Positions 1 to 7,708 of a stretch of 27,271 nt of DNA are shown here, piece by piece. The position numbers and the translations under genes are program-made. The stretch's first letter is position 1. Every line of letters begins with the position of its first letter. The notes beneath the pieces were generated by a model. It was not told the origin of the DNA. It was given only the letters and a program-made list of their open reading frames with translations, and ran no database searches. The stretch comes from a virus: positions 1 through 27,271 of IMG/VR virus record IMGVR_UViG_3300022874_000036. One strand, 5' to 3'.

Positions 1-225
1 AGTAAATCTAAGAACAAGGCTGAGACTTTGACTGACGTAACTGTCCGTAAGATGATCTATGAAGTTCTTGATGAGGCTAACATCAAGCGTCATAAGTGTG
101 AGAAGTGTTCGGCTCTTTTCTACAGAGCCAGCCCGGCCCAAAAGATTTGCTTGACCTGCCGCAATAATAGGGAACAGAATGTTCCCAAACTTGACAATGG
201 AACATTGTCTAAGGAGAGCAAGTGA
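1..225 (+). CDS. Small zinc-ribbon protein, 3' part (5' end outside window)
   Basis: The frame is open to the left edge, so this is probably the last 74 codons of a gene that begins upstream. Internal candidates are TTG at 28 and ATG at 52, and neither has a convincing Shine-Dalgarno (SD). The readable part has two CxxC pairs (CEKC and CLTC) about 15 residues apart, a typical structural zinc ribbon, followed by a charged tail. Its TGA overlaps the ATG of the scaffold-like gene by one base (TGATG), so the two are translationally coupled. Position just before the head genes suggests a late-module accessory protein, but no function can be assigned. Confidence is good that it is coding and low on its role. 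Confidence 0.6.
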   Translation, partial: SKSKNKAETLTDVTVRKMIYEVLDEANIKRHKCEKCSALFYRASPAQKICLTCRNNREQNVPKLDNGTLSKESK

Positions 226-1085
226 TGCCTGATCCCACAAATGACATTATTGATGAGAATCTAGAAGAGACTACAGACGAGGTTATTGAAGAGTCTGAGG
301 ATACCACCGAAGAAACAGAGGAAAATAAGCCATCTATCCTAGATGTAATCAAGAACAAGATTAAGAGTTTTACTAATAAGGATGAAGAGACCGAAGAAGT
401 AGCCACAGTAGTTCCTGATGACTTCTCTAAGGCTGCCTTGAATAAGGGTTGGTCTGGTGAAGACGTTAAGGAGTTTGCTAAGGACTACACAGAAGCTGAA
501 CTAGTAGAAATGATTCCTGCGTTGCTCAGTGAGGACACCGACGAGTCGGATGAAACCTCGGATATGTTTGAAGAAACAGAAACTGAGGAAACGGAGGAGG
601 AAAATAGTCAGGATGACGAAAAAACTAAGAAGCTCTTGGAGAGAATCGAGGCCCTTGAGAAAGCTCAAGGTAAGTCTCAAGAAGAAGATGAAAAACAAGA
701 GTTGATTGGTTTTATACGTACCGCATCTCAGGCCTTTGATGAAGCATCCAAAGAGTTTGAGGTTTTTGGCAAGACGGAAGACCTGCCAAAGTTTCCTGAT
801 GGGCGTTTAATTCATACAAGCCCACAGCTGAAAGCTCGGAATGAGGTGTTTGACTTAGCGAACCAATTGAGGGCAACTGGGATGGGCAGTGATGATGCAC
901 TGTCAGTTTCCCTAAATGCCTACAAGGGTAAGAACCTCAAGAAGGACGTAAAACGGAATTTGATTAAGGATTTGAAAGGTAAGGAGAAACGTCTGTCTGG
1001 TAAGAGAACCAGTCACGAATCAGGGACGAAGGAAATGACAGGCCCTGAAGTAATCAAGGCCATTTTGAACAAGAACAATAAGTAG
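225..1085 (+). CDS. Putative capsid scaffolding protein
   Basis: This is a 286-residue protein. ATG at 225 is preferred over GTG at 222 because AAGGAG at 211-216 lies 8 nt upstream of it. The first ~140 residues are extremely acidic, rich in E, D and T. A charged segment predicted to form a coiled coil follows (KKLLERIEALEKAQG), and the C-terminus is strongly basic and lysine-rich. An acidic helical body with a basic coat-binding tail, encoded immediately before the major capsid gene, is the usual signature of podovirus scaffolding proteins (P22 gp8, T7 gp9). There are no catalytic motifs. The assignment rests on composition and gene order, not on recognised homology; it could instead be another acidic assembly factor. 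Confidence 0.65.
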   Translation: MPDPTNDIIDENLEETTDEVIEESEDTTEETEENKPSILDVIKNKIKSFTNKDEETEEVATVVPDDFSKAALNKGWSGEDVKEFAKDYTEAELVEMIPALLSEDTDESDETSDMFEETETEETEEENSQDDEKTKKLLERIEALEKAQGKSQEEDEKQELIGFIRTASQAFDEASKEFEVFGKTEDLPKFPDGRLIHTSPQLKARNEVFDLANQLRATGMGSDDALSVSLNAYKGKNLKKDVKRNLIKDLKGKEKRLSGKRTSHESGTKEMTGPEVIKAILNKNNK

Positions 1086-1105
1086 ACTTTCCGAAAGGAT
1101 AGATC

Positions 1106-2200
1106 ATGGCAACGGATTTTTCATTGGCTACCGATATTTGGAATGCCACTCTGCAAAATATTGTTACGAAGCAGCCTGCACTTGCTACCTTTGCGTATAA
1201 CAAATGGCAGCTGTTTAACAAGTTCTTCCAGAGTGCGGTAAAGGTCAAGGGTGGAGACTCGCTCGAAGGTCACATCACTCTTGACAGTGAAGGAAATGCC
1301 CGGATGGTTGGTATCTGGGACCAGGATACCCTGGTGAAGAAGAACATCCAGAGAAAGTATACTGCTAACTGGCGTCAGGCCAAGGGTGGTATGCTGTGGA
1401 ATCTCATGGAGACTTCTCTGAACTCGGGTGAGCAGAAAATCTATGATGTTTTGGAAGCACAATACCAGAGTGCTGTAAAGGATATGGTTGAGGCTGTGTA
1501 CCTTAGCTTGGTTACTGGCCCGACTAGTGCCACGGATGAGGATAGCCCGAACTCCCTTAACACCTTCCTCCGCGTTGGTACTGCTTCTAGTACTGGTGGG
1601 TGGACTGGTTATCAGAGTCGCTATAATGATGGCTCGGCTCCTGGTACGGCTTATGATACCTGTGGTTTGACTTCCTCGGCAAGTGCTAATGCTGGTTGGG
1701 CTTCTTACTACGCCGACCACCTGGGCAATCTTGATGAGAGTCTTCTGAGTATGATGGATGAGGCTATTCGCAAGTTGAACTTCCAGGCTCCTGTGGTTCC
1801 CCAGAAATTGGGTGAGGAAAATGGCCTGCTTAGCTTCTCGATGTATACCTCTAACAACGTGCTAAAGAAGCTCAATACCTTCTATGCTCAGTCTGATGAC
1901 AACATGGGCTACAACCGTGACAGTCATTGGGGTACCCCGACGTTTATGAGTATTCCCTTTGCCTACTGTGACCTCCTGGATACCGCTCGTACTTCGCTGT
2001 ATGGTACTGATCCTATCTTTGGTATCAATCACTCCGAGCTTTATCCGATCATCCACCAGGATTGGAACTTCAAGGAGATTGATGGTACTGATCCGAATCG
2101 TGCTGTTGTGAAGCAGAAGCTCATGTATCTCCGTTACCAGATGTGGGCGTCTAATCCCAAATATTGTGGCTTCCTCATTTCGCAGCACCCGAGTAGCTAA
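1106..2200 (+). CDS. Putative major capsid (coat) protein
   Basis: This is a 364-residue protein with a strong SD (AAAGGA, 1094-1099) six bases before ATG. It follows the scaffold-like gene by 20 bp and precedes a decoration-like protein. It has no signal peptide or membrane segment. The length, the aromatic and mixed alpha/beta composition, and a C-terminal block (LMYLRYQMWASNPKYCG) resembling the end of HK97-fold coat proteins in many environmental podoviruses support the call. A Ser/Gly/Thr-rich insertion at about residues 150-195 may be a surface-exposed domain. Codon choice looks strong, with many GGT, GCT and CTG codons, as expected for an abundant protein. The fold is inferred, not demonstrated. 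Confidence 0.75.
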   Translation: MATDFSLATDIWNATLQNIVTKQPALATFAYNKWQLFNKFFQSAVKVKGGDSLEGHITLDSEGNARMVGIWDQDTLVKKNIQRKYTANWRQAKGGMLWNLMETSLNSGEQKIYDVLEAQYQSAVKDMVEAVYLSLVTGPTSATDEDSPNSLNTFLRVGTASSTGGWTGYQSRYNDGSAPGTAYDTCGLTSSASANAGWASYYADHLGNLDESLLSMMDEAIRKLNFQAPVVPQKLGEENGLLSFSMYTSNNVLKKLNTFYAQSDDNMGYNRDSHWGTPTFMSIPFAYCDLLDTARTSLYGTDPIFGINHSELYPIIHQDWNFKEIDGTDPNRAVVKQKLMYLRYQMWASNPKYCGFLISQHPSS

Positions 2201-2246
2201 TAGAATTCCAAAATGAATATAGAAGCAAGATTAGAAAGGATATACA

Positions 2247-3053
2247 ATGCCTAGTTATTACAGAATGCACTTGGATGAGACTCTTAAGGCTGGGATCTAC
2301 GAAGGACAGGTTCCGACTCTGGATTTTCTCACCAAAGTAAGTACTACGATTGATCCCGTCTTTAAGCCGGGTGATGGGCTCGTCCTGCCTGATGGTCGAG
2401 AGTTTCGTTACGCTCTTTCGACTGGGACCGCAGCCATGAATCCGAATATGGGCTGTAACTATACTGATGTGGGCTTCATGGCTTACACCGCTTTCGCTGC
2501 CGCAGCAGCTGTAGGTGTGGTAGAGATTACTATTCCTGCAAATACCCATGTTCTACAGGCAGAGGATGCGTTGGCTGGTGGATATGTTGTTGTGTTCGAT
2601 GGTGCTGGTGCGAATGACATCACCTATGGGATTACTGGCAATGATGCGACAGCAGCTGATGTTGCCTTCAAGGTAAGACTTGATATGCCTATTGCCAATG
2701 CTATTGTTGCTGGTACTGAGGCTGCTGAAGTTTATAGCAACCCCTGGAAGGCCATTGCTCAGGCCAATACGGTAGTTCTTCCTCGTTGCGGTGTCCCTGT
2801 TGTTCAGGTCTCGGCTGCGGCTAACTACTTCTGGCTCCAGACAAAGGGTATGAAGTTTGTTAATCCCCAGGCTGGTATTGGTGCCGACAATGGTGGTATG
2901 GTTGTCCAGTGGCGACACGACGGTTCGTTGCAGAAGGGTGAGACCGCTCAGGGTGCTACGGTTCCTGCTCTTGATACCAATCAGATTGCTGGTATTGTGG
3001 TCAGTGGAAGTGCCGCTGGTAATGGTCCTCTTATCAACCTGATGGGTTACTAA
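2247..3053 (+). CDS. Putative capsid decoration / stabilising protein
   Basis: This is a 268-residue protein with SD GAAAGGA six bases before ATG. It lies 46 bp after the coat gene. The sequence is rich in Ala, Gly and Val with alternating hydrophobics, suggesting an all-beta fold. An early motif, PGDGLVLPDGREFRYA, resembles the start of structural proteins that commonly follow coat genes in environmental podoviruses. No enzymatic motif is visible. The C-terminus (GPLINLMGY) is hydrophobic, perhaps for inter-subunit contact. I infer a head-decoration or minor head role from the position and composition; direct proof would be its presence in virions. Confidence 0.55.
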   Translation: MPSYYRMHLDETLKAGIYEGQVPTLDFLTKVSTTIDPVFKPGDGLVLPDGREFRYALSTGTAAMNPNMGCNYTDVGFMAYTAFAAAAAVGVVEITIPANTHVLQAEDALAGGYVVVFDGAGANDITYGITGNDATAADVAFKVRLDMPIANAIVAGTEAAEVYSNPWKAIAQANTVVLPRCGVPVVQVSAAANYFWLQTKGMKFVNPQAGIGADNGGMVVQWRHDGSLQKGETAQGATVPALDTNQIAGIVVSGSAAGNGPLINLMGY

Positions 3054-3125
3054 AATCTGTCTCCTCCTGCCCGTGAGGTTATGGGAGCAGTAGCCGGGCC
3101 AACGCTGCTTTCCTGGGAGATAGAA

Positions 3126-3287
3126 ATGACAGTAGAACAAGCAATGAATTTGATTGTAAAATATACTGGTGATCTTCGTATTAGTAGAAATGAACATGCT
3201 GCAATTACTCAAGCCCTAGAGGTTATCAATAGGGAACTCCGTAAGTTGCCAGTTATTGCACCTGCCAAGGACCCTGAAAATGAGTAG
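3126..3287 (+). CDS. Small helical protein of the head module
   Basis: This 53-residue protein starts at ATG 3126 rather than at an upstream in-frame ATG (3081), because GGGAGA (3115-3120) is correctly spaced only for 3126. It is predicted mostly helical with a charged C-terminus (VIAPAKDPENE). It overlaps the next gene by 8 bp (stop 3285-3287, next ATG 3280), indicating coupled translation with the head-tail connector gene. I do not recognise a family. Small helical proteins in this location can be assembly chaperones or minor connector parts, but that is only a positional inference. Confidence 0.55.
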   Translation: MTVEQAMNLIVKYTGDLRISRNEHAAITQALEVINRELRKLPVIAPAKDPENE

Positions 3288-4038
3288 GCTGACTCTCTCC
3301 TATCAAAATCTGTATGATCGAGTCTCTGCTTATCTTGGGCTAACAACTGAGGGCTCTAGTCCTACTGGCAATAACCTTACGTTGTGTGAAGGTATAGTAG
3401 ATCGAGGCTTGCGTCAGTTTCTGTACCCCATTGATGAGAAAAATGGTGTACGCCACACTTGGTCTTTTGTACAACAGTACTGGACTTTCCAGACAGAAGA
3501 GGATAAGTGGAAGTACGCTTTGCCCATAGATTTCTCTGACCTCTTGTCTGACCTTTCCTATGATTCGGAAGATGCTTATCCTCCGCTGAAGAAAAGAAGT
3601 GGACAGCAGATCAAGAAGATGCGTGCTATAAGTGTTTCTTCTAGTTCTCCTGAGTACTACGCCGTAGTCCCAACTCAGTACGATATTGAAATTGGTACTA
3701 AGTATGAACTGTGGCTGTACCCCGTTCCCAGTCAAGCTTATAAGCTCTCTACCTTTTACAGGTTGGACCCCACTCAGCTAGACGCTACCTCAGATTTAGC
3801 CATCGGTGGGATTGCTTCTATAGAGGCTATTTTGGAATCGTGCCTTGCAGTAGCAGAGACACAAGAGGACGATAACAAGTCTACTCATCACCAACAGGAA
3901 GCACGTAGATTGATACAAACTCTCATTCGTTTTGATAGTGGTAAGACTGATACTGATGTTATTGGTAATCTGTATGATAATCGGGAAAGCCATAAGATTG
4001 TCTTCCCTGATGTTGATTTCACAAACGACGTTTACTAG
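3280..4038 (+). CDS. Putative head-tail connector (adaptor) protein
   Basis: This is a 252-residue protein. ATG 3280 is chosen over an upstream in-frame TTG (3256) because AAGG at 3267-3270 precedes it. The N-terminus (SYQNLYDRVSAYLG), the block around GIVDRGLRQFLYP, and a middle segment with W/Y/L-rich strands (YELWLYPVPSQAYKLSTFYR) match the pattern of podovirus head-tail adaptor or tail-tubular-A-like proteins that sit on the portal. The C-terminal half has a helical segment containing TQEDDNKSTHHQQEARRLIQ, also typical of that group. It lies between capsid and tail genes, consistent with joining the two. Confidence is moderate to good for 'connector' and low for the exact ring position. 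Confidence 0.65.
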   Translation: MSRLTLSYQNLYDRVSAYLGLTTEGSSPTGNNLTLCEGIVDRGLRQFLYPIDEKNGVRHTWSFVQQYWTFQTEEDKWKYALPIDFSDLLSDLSYDSEDAYPPLKKRSGQQIKKMRAISVSSSSPEYYAVVPTQYDIEIGTKYELWLYPVPSQAYKLSTFYRLDPTQLDATSDLAIGGIASIEAILESCLAVAETQEDDNKSTHHQQEARRLIQTLIRFDSGKTDTDVIGNLYDNRESHKIVFPDVDFTNDVY

Positions 4039-4064
4039 ACAATAACAACTATTCTGGAGTAACT

Positions 4065-4436
4065 ATGTCCGCATTTAACTGGTTTAATACTGAGCAGAAG
4101 GCGTTCGACATGCGTACCAAGTCTCTTACGACCGCAGATGGTGACATTACCTACACGGCTAAGACTGGTAGAACTGACGACAACTTTATTATTGATCGTG
4201 TGATAAAGGTAACTACCACATCTACTTTTGACATGACTATTACTGTTCCCGATGGTGTTTATTATGGGCAGCAATTACTGGTTATCATGGAGGTAGAAGG
4301 TGGAACTGACACTGTTGACGTGACTACGACCACAGGTGACAATGGAACTCAGTTGACCGCAGCTGGTGGGTATAATGTTCTTATGTATCATGGTGATACT
4401 CTTGGTTGGGCTTTGATTGCCTCCAGTGCTACCTAA
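4065..4436 (+). CDS. Small beta-rich virion protein, function unknown
   Basis: This 123-residue protein has SD TGGAG five bases upstream. It is rich in Thr, Asp, Gly and Val with alternating strands (TVPDGVYYGQQLLVIMEVEGG, in two segments). The C-terminus, GYNVLMYHGDTLGWALIAS, resembles short beta-sandwich or trimerising modules at the ends of phage structural proteins. There is no signal peptide, membrane segment or catalytic motif. It sits between the connector and another beta-rich gene, in a run of small late genes. It is probably a minor structural, decoration or fibre-associated protein, but I cannot name a family. Confidence 0.5.
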   Translation: MSAFNWFNTEQKAFDMRTKSLTTADGDITYTAKTGRTDDNFIIDRVIKVTTTSTFDMTITVPDGVYYGQQLLVIMEVEGGTDTVDVTTTTGDNGTQLTAAGGYNVLMYHGDTLGWALIASSAT

Positions 4437-4460
4437 GAAATAGTTTAAAGGAATTCTGTA

Positions 4461-4961
4461 ATGGGAAACGCATATTACAAGTTGTCCACTACAAAAGGAC
4501 AGCCTGAGACTATTGGCACCGCATCGGTTCAAGGAACTACTCTTGCAGTTGGGGGTAGAACTTGGGCCGATGTGAAGACTTATTTCAGAGATACCCAGAC
4601 TACATATCTGGGCTATACTGTTCCATTGGGTATCAATTCTGGTGAATTTAGATTTCAAACTAAGGCAGAGGATGATGCTCAGGTTGTAGAAGTCTGGGGT
4701 TCCAGGGGAACAGATCACTTTACCCTCTTGGCTACCCTTACACTTACTGGTGGAACACAGACGGCTGACAGTAGTTTGGTCTTTGTTGATACCATTGTTG
4801 CTAGTACTGAGAATCTTCCGAAGGCTGGTGTTGTCTGTGATAATGCCGGTGATGGAATCTGTAGGTACTCTGTTGATCTTTGTGGTTTTGATAAGATCCT
4901 TGTTATGGCTACCACCCTGGCTGCTGGTACAACTCTGGCGGTACAACTTGGAGGTTACTAG
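4461..4961 (+). CDS. Beta-rich virion protein, function unknown
   Basis: This 166-residue protein has SD AAAGGA about 9 bases before ATG. It is Gly/Thr/Val-rich with predicted beta strands throughout (TYLGYTVPLGINSGEFRFQT, DHFTLLATLTLTGGTQ) and ends in LAVQLGGY, an ending similar to that of the decoration-like protein at 2247-3053 (INLMGY). Five cysteines are not arranged as a metal site. The next gene starts one base after its stop. I do not recognise a family; a minor head or tail structural protein is the simplest reading given the neighbours. Confidence 0.5.
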   Translation: MGNAYYKLSTTKGQPETIGTASVQGTTLAVGGRTWADVKTYFRDTQTTYLGYTVPLGINSGEFRFQTKAEDDAQVVEVWGSRGTDHFTLLATLTLTGGTQTADSSLVFVDTIVASTENLPKAGVVCDNAGDGICRYSVDLCGFDKILVMATTLAAGTTLAVQLGGY

Positions 4962-4962
4962 A

Positions 4963-5208
4963 ATGCAAATTCTTAGAAGCTTCAATTGGAATGACCAGGA
5001 TTATACTGTCGTTGAGGGTGACGACGGCCAGAGGATAGAGCTTCGATGTAATGCCAAAGAGGCTCCTGCTATATACTTAAAGCTTAGCAAGATCGTTGAC
5101 GTGCCACAACCAGCTAGACTAGAAATCACAGAGTACCAAGACAAGGTACTGCTGGCCGAGGTAAAGCGACGGGATATTAAGCAAGTAATACTCGGGGAGG
5201 CAATATGA
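4963..5208 (+). CDS. Small unknown protein, probable paralogue of the next gene
   Basis: This 81-residue protein starts at ATG 4963, with GGAGGT (4950-4955) upstream. The frame stays open further upstream to ATG 4750, but that part lies out of frame inside the previous gene and is not a gene. The N-terminus (FNWNDQDYTVVEGDDGQRIELR) aligns loosely with the start of the following gene (YIWNETEYCNILYGDATCITLR), suggesting duplication then divergence. It overlaps that gene by 4 bp (ATGA). Its role is unknown. Confidence 0.5.
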   Translation: MQILRSFNWNDQDYTVVEGDDGQRIELRCNAKEAPAIYLKLSKIVDVPQPARLEITEYQDKVLLAEVKRRDIKQVILGEAI

Positions 5209-5474
5209 CTGCTGAAATCCTGAAAAAATATATATGGAATGAAACCGAGTATTGTAACATCCTGTATGGAGATGCTACTTGCATTACTCTGAGAGGCGAG
5301 ATAGGGCAATACACAGATGAGCAGTGGATTCTACTGGCTCTTGAACTGTATGCGAATCTGCCGGAAGAGATTGATCCGATGTTGCAGATACTACATAGTT
5401 GTACGGATCAGATGATAGTTGACGAAGTTATTCGTCGGCACCTGGAATTGGTTGTAGCTGGGGGAGCAGTTTAA
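5205..5474 (+). CDS. Small unknown protein, probable paralogue of the previous gene
   Basis: This 89-residue protein has a strong SD GGGGAGG (about 5194-5200) and overlaps its upstream neighbour by the ATGA tetranucleotide. The first ~25 residues look like a diverged copy of the 4963-5208 product. The rest is acidic and helical (LALELYANLPEEIDPMLQIL) and its C-terminus, RRHLELVVAGGAV, is amphipathic. Its TAA overlaps the next ATG by one base. It forms a chain of four overlapping genes (4963-7389) that are probably translated together ahead of the large fibre gene. A chaperone-like role for that fibre is possible but is inference only. Confidence 0.5.
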   Translation: MTAEILKKYIWNETEYCNILYGDATCITLRGEIGQYTDEQWILLALELYANLPEEIDPMLQILHSCTDQMIVDEVIRRHLELVVAGGAV

Positions 5475-5623
5475 TGCAGCCCGACCACAGGGAATGTATA
5501 GACAGGCTCCATGCGATTGCGGAAGAGTACCACAAACAAGGGATTCGTTCCGAGGATCAATGTGCCCTTCGGTGGTCTGCGAATATAGTGGCCATTGAAA
5601 TGAATAAAGGGGAGGCCACATAA
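5474..5623 (+). CDS. 49-residue helical protein, unknown
   Basis: This is a short gene with a very strong SD (GGGGGAG, about 5460-5466), starting at ATG 5474 inside the preceding TAA and ending at TAA 5621-5623, which overlaps the ATG of the tail-fibre gene. The product is charged and helical, with two cysteines and a tryptophan (MQPDHRECIDRLHAIAEEYH at the N-terminus). Tight overlap at both ends makes it a real gene despite its size. Tiny genes directly before fibres are sometimes fibre chaperones; that is unproven here. Confidence 0.55.
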   Translation: MQPDHRECIDRLHAIAEEYHKQGIRSEDQCALRWSANIVAIEMNKGEAT

Positions 5624-7389
5624 TGGCTATCATAACTTCTACAGCTACCGGAGCATGGGATACAGGTGCAACTTGGGTTGGTGGAGTTAAGCCCGCCAAC
5701 GGTGACTCGGTGGTAATCGCCACTGGGCACATCGTGACATTCGATGCTGATCTATCCGGTGATGGAATCGACCTCGCAGGGCTGACTATTACTGGAACAC
5801 TCACGGCTGATACTACGGCTGGGGCCTACACGCTTAAATGCTCTGCTGACATCACCGGGGCCGGTACGTTCAATATCGGTTCGTCTGGTGCGGATTACCC
5901 TATCACTTGCACCTTCCTTATTGACTTCGATACAACGGCTTCATCTATTGATGGGACTCCAGGATTGACCTGCAACTTCTACTGTGTGAATCCAACTAAT
6001 CCTGTGATTGAGTTGACGGCCTTAGAGGCCATAGGCCAAACCGAACTTGGGGTAACTACCGACGTCACTGGCGACACCTGGGCTGTAGGTGATGCCGTTC
6101 GTATTGACAATATTGATGCTGGTGTAGATAGTGAGGCACGAACGATTGCTGCCGGGGGTATCTCGTCCGACCACATAGATGTCACCGCGGGTTTGACGGC
6201 AGAGAAGATTGCTGGGTCAAAGGTTGTTCTTGTTACCCGCAACATCAAGGTTACAGGAAGTACTGGGTTTGCGTTTGATGATGTCAGTGGTTCCAATCTT
6301 GGGTGTGAGATCAGTGGCTGTACCAGCGGGTACACTGTAAGTGTTTCTAACACCATAAGCGGGGTAACTAGTGGTTGCTCCTACGGGATCAATGCCAGCT
6401 ATTCTAACACCATAAGTGGTCCTTTTAGTGGGTGTGGCAGTGGGGTTTATCGTAGTTATTCTAATGCCATAAGTGGTGCAATCAGTGGCTGCACAAATGG
6501 GCTCAATGAGGCTTATGCAAACATCGTAAGTGGTTCTATCAGCGGTTGTGGCAGCGGGGTCCTAAAGAGTTATTCTAATGCCATAAGTGGTCTTGTTGAC
6601 GGTTGCACGAATGGGCTTAACGGCAGTTTTTCTAACTTTCTAAGTGCTGGCCTTAACAACTGTGCCAACGGATTTGTAACCAGCCCTTCAAATACCGTCA
6701 GTGGTGTTATTACTGGATGTGTAAATGGGCTTAACACCTCCTATTTTATCACCCTATATGGCGTTGATTTTTCAACCACCACGGCTGAAAATGCTTCCTA
6801 TGCAAGCACCTCTATCCCAGCATGGGCCTACACCAACTCCTACGACCACGACGCCACCACCGGAAAATTCAAGTCGTGGACTAAAGGAGGAATTACTTTA
6901 AGTGAGGTTACGACCGTTCCGACTGGCTTTACTCAAGGTTACAAGATGACCTGTGAGGATGCAGACAACGCTGCGTTCCACCAAGAGGAAGTGTCATTGG
7001 AGCCGGGCGAAACATTGGAGGTCAGCGGGCAGATCAAGTTTGCTGACAGCCACGCGGCCTACCTCCCGAGACTGGAACTGATTGATCCTGGTGCTGACCC
7101 GTTGTGGGGCTCTGGTGAGGCTGTGTTGGCTACAGATAGTGTAGCAAGTGGCACCTCGACTGATTGGCAGGCGGTTTCTGTGAGTTACACCAATTCGACG
7201 TCACTGGCTAAGCCCATCCTGGTCCGAACGCTGGCGAAGCGGGCATCCGGCGATGTGTACTTTGGTTGGGTTGAAGATAAGGACTATCCTGCTGTTGGTG
7301 ACGTTAACTATGGTACCAGCTTCGATCATGGTTCTACCGGAACCTTACGTCCTGGTGCTGTTGACAATAGATATAGATATAACTATTAA
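5623..7389 (+). CDS. Tail fibre/spike-like protein: G8-like start, 19-residue beta-solenoid repeats
   Basis: This is a 588-residue protein with SD GGGGAGG (5609-5615). Residues 8-40 (TGAWDTGATWVGGVKPANGD) match the opening of G8-type or related beta-helix domains, which carry Trp, GG and GD turns. Residues 228-379 are eight tandem 19-residue repeats of consensus GxxSGCxxGxxxSYSNxIS, expected to form a right-handed parallel beta-solenoid. Residues ~430-550 look like a carbohydrate-binding beta-sandwich (SLEPGETLEVSGQIKF, VYFGWVEDKDYP). The last ~30 residues (PAVGDVNYGTSFDHGSTGTL) match a C-terminal motif frequent in phage fibre and baseplate proteins. I infer a receptor-binding or adhesive virion protein. 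No glycosidase catalytic residues can be assigned with confidence. Confidence 0.65.
   Translation: MAIITSTATGAWDTGATWVGGVKPANGDSVVIATGHIVTFDADLSGDGIDLAGLTITGTLTADTTAGAYTLKCSADITGAGTFNIGSSGADYPITCTFLIDFDTTASSIDGTPGLTCNFYCVNPTNPVIELTALEAIGQTELGVTTDVTGDTWAVGDAVRIDNIDAGVDSEARTIAAGGISSDHIDVTAGLTAEKIAGSKVVLVTRNIKVTGSTGFAFDDVSGSNLGCEISGCTSGYTVSVSNTISGVTSGCSYGINASYSNTISGPFSGCGSGVYRSYSNAISGAISGCTNGLNEAYANIVSGSISGCGSGVLKSYSNAISGLVDGCTNGLNGSFSNFLSAGLNNCANGFVTSPSNTVSGVITGCVNGLNTSYFITLYGVDFSTTTAENASYASTSIPAWAYTNSYDHDATTGKFKSWTKGGITLSEVTTVPTGFTQGYKMTCEDADNAAFHQEEVSLEPGETLEVSGQIKFADSHAAYLPRLELIDPGADPLWGSGEAVLATDSVASGTSTDWQAVSVSYTNSTSLAKPILVRTLAKRASGDVYFGWVEDKDYPAVGDVNYGTSFDHGSTGTLRPGAVDNRYRYNY
6304..6759 (+). 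repeat. Eight tandem 57-bp coding repeats in the fibre gene
   Basis: Eight in-frame units of 57 bp (19 residues), no gaps. Each has a conserved Gly-Cys at positions 5-6 and an Asn near position 16. Two unit types alternate in the middle (GCGSGV and GCTNGLN), giving a 114-bp higher-order repeat. A 24-base stretch starting at 6454 recurs exactly at 6568, 114 bp apart, so the expansion is relatively recent. Confidence 0.85.
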
Positions 7390-7400
7390 GGATACCCAAT

Positions 7401-7655
7401 ATGGCCAAGTATAGAGAATCAGAGAAAAAAGATTACATGAAGTATTATAAAAAGACAAAGGCTGCTGGTAAGCCTACTCTTACCTTTGCTAAGTGGTTGG
7501 GACCTAATTGGAAATCCCCTAAGAAAGCTTCCAAAAAGACCAGTGGAGCAGCAAAAGCTAAGTCCAAGGATACTGTTAGGACTAAGGCTGTTTCCAAGGG
7601 AGCCTACTCTGCTGGGCTGACTAAAGAAGAGTTGGCTAAGTTTAGGGGGAAGTAA
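7401..7655 (+). CDS. Small lysine-rich basic protein
   Basis: This 84-residue protein has SD TAAGGA 8 bases before ATG. About a quarter of the residues are Lys or Arg. It has an N-terminal Tyr/Lys helix (SEKKDYMKYYKKTKAAGK), a central WLGPNWKSPKK segment, and a Lys/Ala/Ser-rich low-complexity middle that resembles histone-tail-like DNA-binding regions. There are no cysteines and no membrane segment. It is followed directly by two mini-hairpins (7662-7705). It might bind DNA inside the virion or neutralise charge, but this is inferred from composition only. Confidence 0.5.
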   Translation: MAKYRESEKKDYMKYYKKTKAAGKPTLTFAKWLGPNWKSPKKASKKTSGAAKAKSKDTVRTKAVSKGAYSAGLTKEELAKFRGK

Positions 7656-7661
7656 TCTCAC

Positions 7662-7705
7662 GAAATCCGTAGGATTTCAGTTAACTATAATTTCAAGGAA
7701 ATTAT
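7662..7705. repeat. Paired mini-hairpin element: hairpin-AGTTAACT-hairpin
   Basis: Hairpin 7662-7678 has arms GAAATCC/GGATTTC and loop GTA. The perfectly palindromic linker AGTTAACT spans 7679-7686. Hairpin 7687-7705 has arms ATAATTTC/GAAATTAT and loop AAG, and is followed by GTGATG. The SD for the next gene (AAGGAA, 7695-7700) lies in the loop and right arm of the second hairpin. This is the only copy of the family seen in the left arm. Confidence 0.75.
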
Positions 7706-7708
7706 GTG

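Noticed and set aside
3054-3125. A terminator or riboregulator between the decoration-like and next small gene.
   Set aside because: Only weak imperfect pairings can be drawn, with no U-tract. The gap is explained by the SD of the gene at 3126.
1121-4985. Long open frames on the - strand opposite the head genes (1121-1720, 2553-3212, 4275-4985).
   Set aside because: They lie wholly opposite well-supported + strand genes, start without SDs and have low-complexity Ser/Thr/Ile-rich products. They are explained by codon bias in the antisense frame.
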